NCBI GenBank assembly: GCA_014802445.1
Contig: JAAVCF010000002.1
Span: 119,559 to 183,558, forward strand
Direction: 5' to 3'
DNA from: Bacteroides sp.
GTDB taxonomy: Bacteria > Bacteroidota > Bacteroidia > Bacteroidales > Muribaculaceae
Length of the DNA: 64,000 nt
Part shown: in pieces, positions 60,940-64,000 of the stretch
Layout: each line of letters starts with the position of its first letter
Numbering within the stretch: position 1 is the stretch's first letter
Program-made: the position numbers and the translations under genes
The notes under the pieces: model-generated
The model's input: only the letters and a program-made list of their open reading frames with translations
Databases searched by the model: none
Told to the model about the DNA's origin: nothing

Positions 60940-60957
60940 ATGTTATTCGGGAGAAAA

Positions 60958-60989
60958 TTTGCGGGGGAGGCGGAAAAATTGTAATTTTG
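60958..60989 (+). promoter_or_regulatory. Promoter of the YtxH cluster
   Basis: TTTG (60958-60961), a 20-base spacer, and TAATTTTG (60982-60989). Leader about 77 bases. Confidence 0.85.
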
Positions 60990-61071
60990 AGCAGATGGCG
61001 TGAACCTTTTTCGGGACCACGGCGTTTTAAGTGCAGAAACCGAAATTCAACTCATCAAAAAATAAAAAATT

Positions 61072-61269
61072 ATGAAAGCATTAAACGTTGTTTTAGCTGT
61101 GATTGGCGGTGCCGTTGCCGGCGCAACCGTAGGTTTGCTCATGGCCCCCGAAAAGGGCGAGAAGACTCGTGAGGACATCATCGAGTATCTGAAGAGCAAG
61201 GGCGTGAAGCTCCGTCGCAGCAAAATCGAAGAACTCGCTGACGAAATTGCAGAAGAGATTAAGAAGTGA
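61072..61269 (+). CDS. YtxH domain-containing small protein (first copy)
   Basis: 65 residues. An N-terminal hydrophobic Gly/Ala-rich segment (NVVLAVIGGAVAGATVGLLM) followed by the YtxH hallmark APEKGEKTRE and an amphipathic helical tail. YtxH proteins are small, membrane-associated and often stress-induced; biochemical function unknown. A paralogue of the same length follows 144 bases later. Confidence 0.85.
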   Translation: MKALNVVLAVIGGAVAGATVGLLMAPEKGEKTREDIIEYLKSKGVKLRRSKIEELADEIAEEIKK

Positions 61270-61413
61270 TTCTGCAACAGAAAGATAACTTCTTACTCCA
61301 TTCTCCTCTCTCCCTCATAATTATGTCGCTCTGTGCTCCGGCCTCGGCGGCATTAGCAATTTAATTCCGACACTCCGCATGCAGGGGTGGTAACCCATTC
61401 AAAATCAAGAACA

Positions 61414-61611
61414 ATGAACAATCTGACTCTGCTTTATGCTTTTCTGGGCGGTGCTATCGTGGGCGCCGGTGCAGCTGTGCTTTTCGCTCCCGAGAAGGGC
61501 GAGGATGTGCGTCAGCGCATCAAGACCATGCTCCGCAAGAAGGGCATCTGCTGCTCTGACAGCGAAATTGACGCTCTGGTGGAGCAGCTCACCACTGAGA
61601 TTGACGATTAA
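61414..61611 (+). CDS. YtxH domain-containing small protein (second copy)
   Basis: 65 residues from the ATG at 61414; the frame extends upstream without a reason to use it. Same plan as the first copy: hydrophobic LYAFLGGAIVGAGAAVLF, then APEKGEDVRQ, then an acidic helical tail. It has a Cys pair (GICCSDSEID) not found in the first copy. Probably a tandem duplication with divergence. Confidence 0.85.
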   Translation: MNNLTLLYAFLGGAIVGAGAAVLFAPEKGEDVRQRIKTMLRKKGICCSDSEIDALVEQLTTEIDD

Positions 61612-61751
61612 GCATCCGCGGCTTCCCCGGCGGGGGGACAGACGGCTCAATGAGTCAATGCATACTATCCTGACCGTCACGGGCATCGGGAGCGTCGGCT
61701 GGCGCCTGTCGGTGCCGTGAGAGTCAGGCAATCTTCAACACCTATTTATAT

Positions 61752-62090
61752 ATGGCCGAGAAAGAATCATCGTTAAAGACATTGTGGGCCGAGATACGCC
61801 GATATCTCGAGCTCAACCTCGAATATGCCAAACTCACCGGCGCGGAGAAAATCACCATTCTGCTCACAGCGATAGCCACAGCGGTGGTTATCGGCGTGCT
61901 TGCCATCCTGATTTTCTTCTTCTTCTCCATTGCTTGCGTCCACTGGCTGGGCGACCTGATGAGCATGGCGCTGGCCTACACTATCATGGCGGCCGTATAT
62001 GCCCTGGTGCTGGTGGTGTTCATCGTGTTCAGGCGGGAATTGCTGATCAACCCCGTTGCCAAGTTTATTTCGCGCCTGATCCTGCGCTAA
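61752..62090 (+). CDS. Phage holin family / YqjE-like membrane protein
   Basis: 112 residues with two long membrane helices (about 36-62 and 72-94) and charged ends. This pattern fits Phage_holin_3_6/YqjE proteins, which in spite of the name are usually chromosomal envelope proteins. Lies between the YtxH pair and a small basic protein, as in the yqjD-yqjE-yqjK type envelope clusters of other bacteria. Confidence 0.75.
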   Translation: MAEKESSLKTLWAEIRRYLELNLEYAKLTGAEKITILLTAIATAVVIGVLAILIFFFFSIACVHWLGDLMSMALAYTIMAAVYALVLVVFIVFRRELLINPVAKFISRLILR

Positions 62091-62111
62091 CCCTTAACCT
62101 CACTGACGATT

Positions 62112-62408
62112 ATGCAAAAGAATCAATCACTGGTAGCCGCCCGGCCTCAGAACGACGACCACTGGAAGGGTTACACACTTGAAGACCTTCGCTACCGGCG
62201 CGCCTACGTGGCGGCGCGGCGCGAGCTTGAAAAAGAGCGCCTCTACAACCGTCTGGGAGCCACAAAGAAAGGTGCCACCGAGAGTGTGACCAACAGAGTG
62301 AGGCGGGTGGCCTCGATGGTTCCGTTCATGGAATACGGCATCATGGCGTTCAGCGTCGGATCAAAAGTGTTTCGCTTTTTGGGAAAATTTCGCAAGAAAA
62401 AGAAATAA
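62112..62408 (+). CDS. Small basic protein of the YtxH cluster
   Basis: 98 residues, Arg/Lys-rich, no signal peptide. A helical middle (YRRAYVAARRELEKERLYNRL) and a weakly hydrophobic stretch (MVPFMEYGIMAFSVGSKVF) before a KKKK end suggest a peripheral membrane protein. It may correspond in position to YqjK, but I see no firm sequence signature. 21 bases after the holin-like gene. Confidence 0.7.
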   Translation: MQKNQSLVAARPQNDDHWKGYTLEDLRYRRAYVAARRELEKERLYNRLGATKKGATESVTNRVRRVASMVPFMEYGIMAFSVGSKVFRFLGKFRKKKK

Positions 62409-62457
62409 AGCTCGGGGATAATAGCTAAATTCGCGTGAAAAATCTATTTCCCGGCTT

Positions 62458-63303
62458 ATGAACGACTATATCGAGGCTCGCTTTGACTGTGAGCCCTGCT
62501 CAGAAGTTATAACCGACGTTATGGCCGCATGTCTGGCCGACGCCGGTTATGAAAGTTTTGTGCCGGATGCCACCGGCCTCACCGCCTACATCCGCCAGGA
62601 GCTTTTTGACAGCGAAGCGCTCAAAGGGCTCGTTGAATCATTCCCCCTCAGCACGTCAATCAGCGTCAGCACTCAGACCATTGAGGGGCGCGACTGGAAT
62701 TCAGAGTGGGAGCGCAACTACTTTCAGCCTATCGTTGCCGCCGACGGGAGGTGTGTGATTCACAGCTCTTTCCACACTGACTATCCCGAAGCTGAATACG
62801 ACATCACCATTGACCCGAAAATGGCATTCGGCACGGGGCATCATGCCACCACATCGCTCATCATTGAGCGCCTGCTGGGGATGGAGCTCGAGGGTAAGAA
62901 CGTGATGGATATGGGCACCGGCACGGCCATCCTCGCCATCCTTGCCGCCATGCGCGGTGCCAAGGTGAAGGGGGTGGAGATTGACGAGTTTGCCTATGCC
63001 AACGCCCTTGACAATGTGGCTCTGAACGGGCATCCAGAGATTGAGCTGGCGCTGGGCGACGCTTCGGCACTTCAGGGCGTGAGCGGCATCAACCTGTTTC
63101 TGGCCAACATCAACCGCAATGTCATCACGGCTGATCTCCCCGCCTATGTCGCCACCATGGCCGACGGTGCGGAGGCTGTGTTCAGCGGGTTCTACACCGA
63201 CGACATCCCGGTGGTGAAAGCGGCTGCTGAAGCCTGCGGACTCCGCATGGTTGACTTCACCGAGCGTGACCGCTGGGCCTCAATCCTTTTCAAAAAAGCA
63301 TGA
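62458..63303 (+). CDS. prmA: Ribosomal protein L11 methyltransferase
   Basis: SAM-dependent trimethylation of ribosomal protein L11. 281 residues: N-terminal recognition domain, then the class I methyltransferase core with KMAFGTGHHATTSLIIERL (the conserved FGTGxHxTT), motif I MDMGTGTAILAILA and the catalytic-site NINRNVI. Overlaps the start of the next gene by four bases. Confidence 0.94.
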   Translation: MNDYIEARFDCEPCSEVITDVMAACLADAGYESFVPDATGLTAYIRQELFDSEALKGLVESFPLSTSISVSTQTIEGRDWNSEWERNYFQPIVAADGRCVIHSSFHTDYPEAEYDITIDPKMAFGTGHHATTSLIIERLLGMELEGKNVMDMGTGTAILAILAAMRGAKVKGVEIDEFAYANALDNVALNGHPEIELALGDASALQGVSGINLFLANINRNVITADLPAYVATMADGAEAVFSGFYTDDIPVVKAAAEACGLRMVDFTERDRWASILFKKA

Positions 63304-63830
63304 TGATGAACCTCCGCCGCATCCTCCTATCAATTCTCGGCGCCGCCTCACTGGCGCTGCCCGCATCGGCCCAGAGTCATTTTGCCTGGGGTGCCGAAGC
63401 CGGCGGCAGCATCGACGTGAGCGGCAACGACATGTCATCGTTTGACATCAACGCCTTCTTTGGCTATAAGAACAGATTTCTGGACATTGCGGGAGTGGGC
63501 GCCGGAATCAACATGATGGTGTCAAACAGCTGCCGCACCTTCCCGTTCTATGCAATTGTGCGCACCAGCTTCCGCTCGACGCCGTCGCTCTGCTTTCTTG
63601 ACCTGCGCACGGGCTGCGCGCTCAACAACATGTCAGACAACACGTCGCAGACCACATTCTACATCTCGCCCGGACTCGGCTTCAACCTTGCCATCAGCAG
63701 CAAGTTCAAGAGCTACTTCTCAGTGGCCTACACATATAACGGCATGAGCTCCTACGGCTCGGAGCACGGAGTGACCGAGATTAACCACGGCGACCACCTG
63801 GTGAGCGCCCGCTTCGGCGTCACCTTCTGA
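63300..63830 (+). CDS. Secreted small beta-barrel-like protein
   Basis: 176 residues. Signal peptide about 1-25 (ending LPASAQS), followed by beta-strand-like segments (HFAWGAEAGGSIDVSG, AVGAGINMMV-type strands) and a final ARFGVTF with terminal Phe, as in outer-membrane barrels. Function unknown. Start ATG overlaps the prmA stop; two more ATG codons follow at once, so the start could be three or six bases later. Confidence 0.75.
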   Translation: MMMNLRRILLSILGAASLALPASAQSHFAWGAEAGGSIDVSGNDMSSFDINAFFGYKNRFLDIAGVGAGINMMVSNSCRTFPFYAIVRTSFRSTPSLCFLDLRTGCALNNMSDNTSQTTFYISPGLGFNLAISSKFKSYFSVAYTYNGMSSYGSEHGVTEINHGDHLVSARFGVTF

Positions 63831-63858
63831 GGCTCTCCCCTATCCCGCCACCCACACG

Positions 63859-63899
63859 AAAAAACAATTGCTGCGAAGATTTCTCTTCGCAGCAATTTT
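63859..63899. terminator. Bidirectional intrinsic terminator
   Basis: A perfect 14-base stem, AATTGCTGCGAAGA (63866-63879) with TCTTCGCAGCAATT (63884-63897). Four T close the rightward side; six T (A tract 63859-63864) follow leftward. It separates the convergent genes. Confidence 0.93.
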
Positions 63900-63922
63900 G
63901 TTATCCGAATGTCGGTTGAGAA

Positions 63923-64000
63923 TCAGAGGGGGCGCGAGGCGTGGAGCACGTCGGCGGTTTCCCAAACCTTGTTGGCGGGGAGATTGTAGACGGCGTTGGC
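63923..64000 (-). CDS. Unidentified gene, last 25 codons (runs off the window)
   Basis: An open leftward frame from the window end to a TGA at 63925-63923, ending LPANKVWETADVLHASRPL. It lies before a good leftward terminator and its codon use looks like real coding DNA. Too short to identify. Confidence 0.6.
   Translation of the reverse strand, partial: ANAVYNLPANKVWETADVLHASRPL

Noticed and set aside
61752-62408. Prophage remnant suggested by the holin-like gene
   Set aside because: No phage structural, lysis or integrase genes nearby; the holin-type family is widely chromosomal and fits the YtxH cluster.

Overview
The window reads as a chromosomal segment of a Bacteroidota species, most likely order Bacteroidales. 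The family Muribaculaceae is a reasonable guess from the fairly high GC coding sequence, but the window does not prove it. The support is: repeated Bacteroidota-type promoters (TTTG, about 20 bases, TAnnTTTG); secreted proteins with type IX secretion (Por) or Bacteroidales-type C-terminal tails; an IspG carrying the Bacteroidota-style central insertion; a short SerA of the Bacteroidetes type; DUF5063 and DUF3332 families; and the purH-mreBCD-mrdA-rodA order. I saw no tRNA, rRNA, CRISPR array or insertion sequence.

Layout. 1-1.7 kb: the 3' end of a type III restriction subunit. 1.9-5.3 kb: thrS-infC-rpmI-rplT translation operon with a clean terminator. 5.4-6.6 kb: hpt and adk. 6.8-13.1 kb: a 2125-residue secreted protein built of discoidin and Ig-like modules with a type IX sorting tail, reading leftward. 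13.5-16.1 kb: leftward yicC-gmk-nadD-DUF5063 operon. 16.3-17 kb: tsaB. 17-24.3 kb: leftward purH-mreB-mreC-mreD-mrdA-rodA operon (purine synthesis plus the cell elongation machine). 24.5-29.2 kb: flavodoxin, a secreted 617-residue protein, and serC-serA for serine synthesis. 29.5-36.9 kb: rarA, a small DUF6291-like gene, purM, a lytic transglycosylase lipoprotein, a DUF3332 lipoprotein, DedA, rpe and an ATP-grasp-like protein. 36.9-39 kb: leftward SIS isomerase, TPR protein, ribH.

39.2-46.1 kb is the accessory part: a membrane-anchored Hanks-type kinase, an 866-residue multi-pass membrane protein flanked on both sides by decayed pieces of a paralogue, two lipoproteins of unknown function, and a protein with a Bacteroidota-type putative DNA-binding N-terminus. 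46.2-50.5 kb: mtnN-luxS (methyl cycle / AI-2), an AlbA/Schlafen-type protein, a PQQ-like propeller lipoprotein and an esterase-like hydrolase, all translationally coupled or closely packed. 50.5-58.7 kb: leftward runs nitroreductase-DUF2520-kdsC-maf, an HU/SPOR protein, and purE-ispG-ribD-amylase. 58.7-63.8 kb: a beta-barrel protein, a complete cobalamin riboswitch with its own promoter but no recognisable target gene, an AT-rich acyltransferase, a YtxH/holin-like envelope cluster, prmA and another beta-barrel protein. The last 78 bases hold the end of an unidentified leftward gene.

The most notable non-textbook signals are the orphan cobalamin riboswitch at about 59.5-59.7 kb and the kinase/membrane-protein island with paralogue remnants at 39-46 kb. 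All statements rest on reading the sequence; no search was run.
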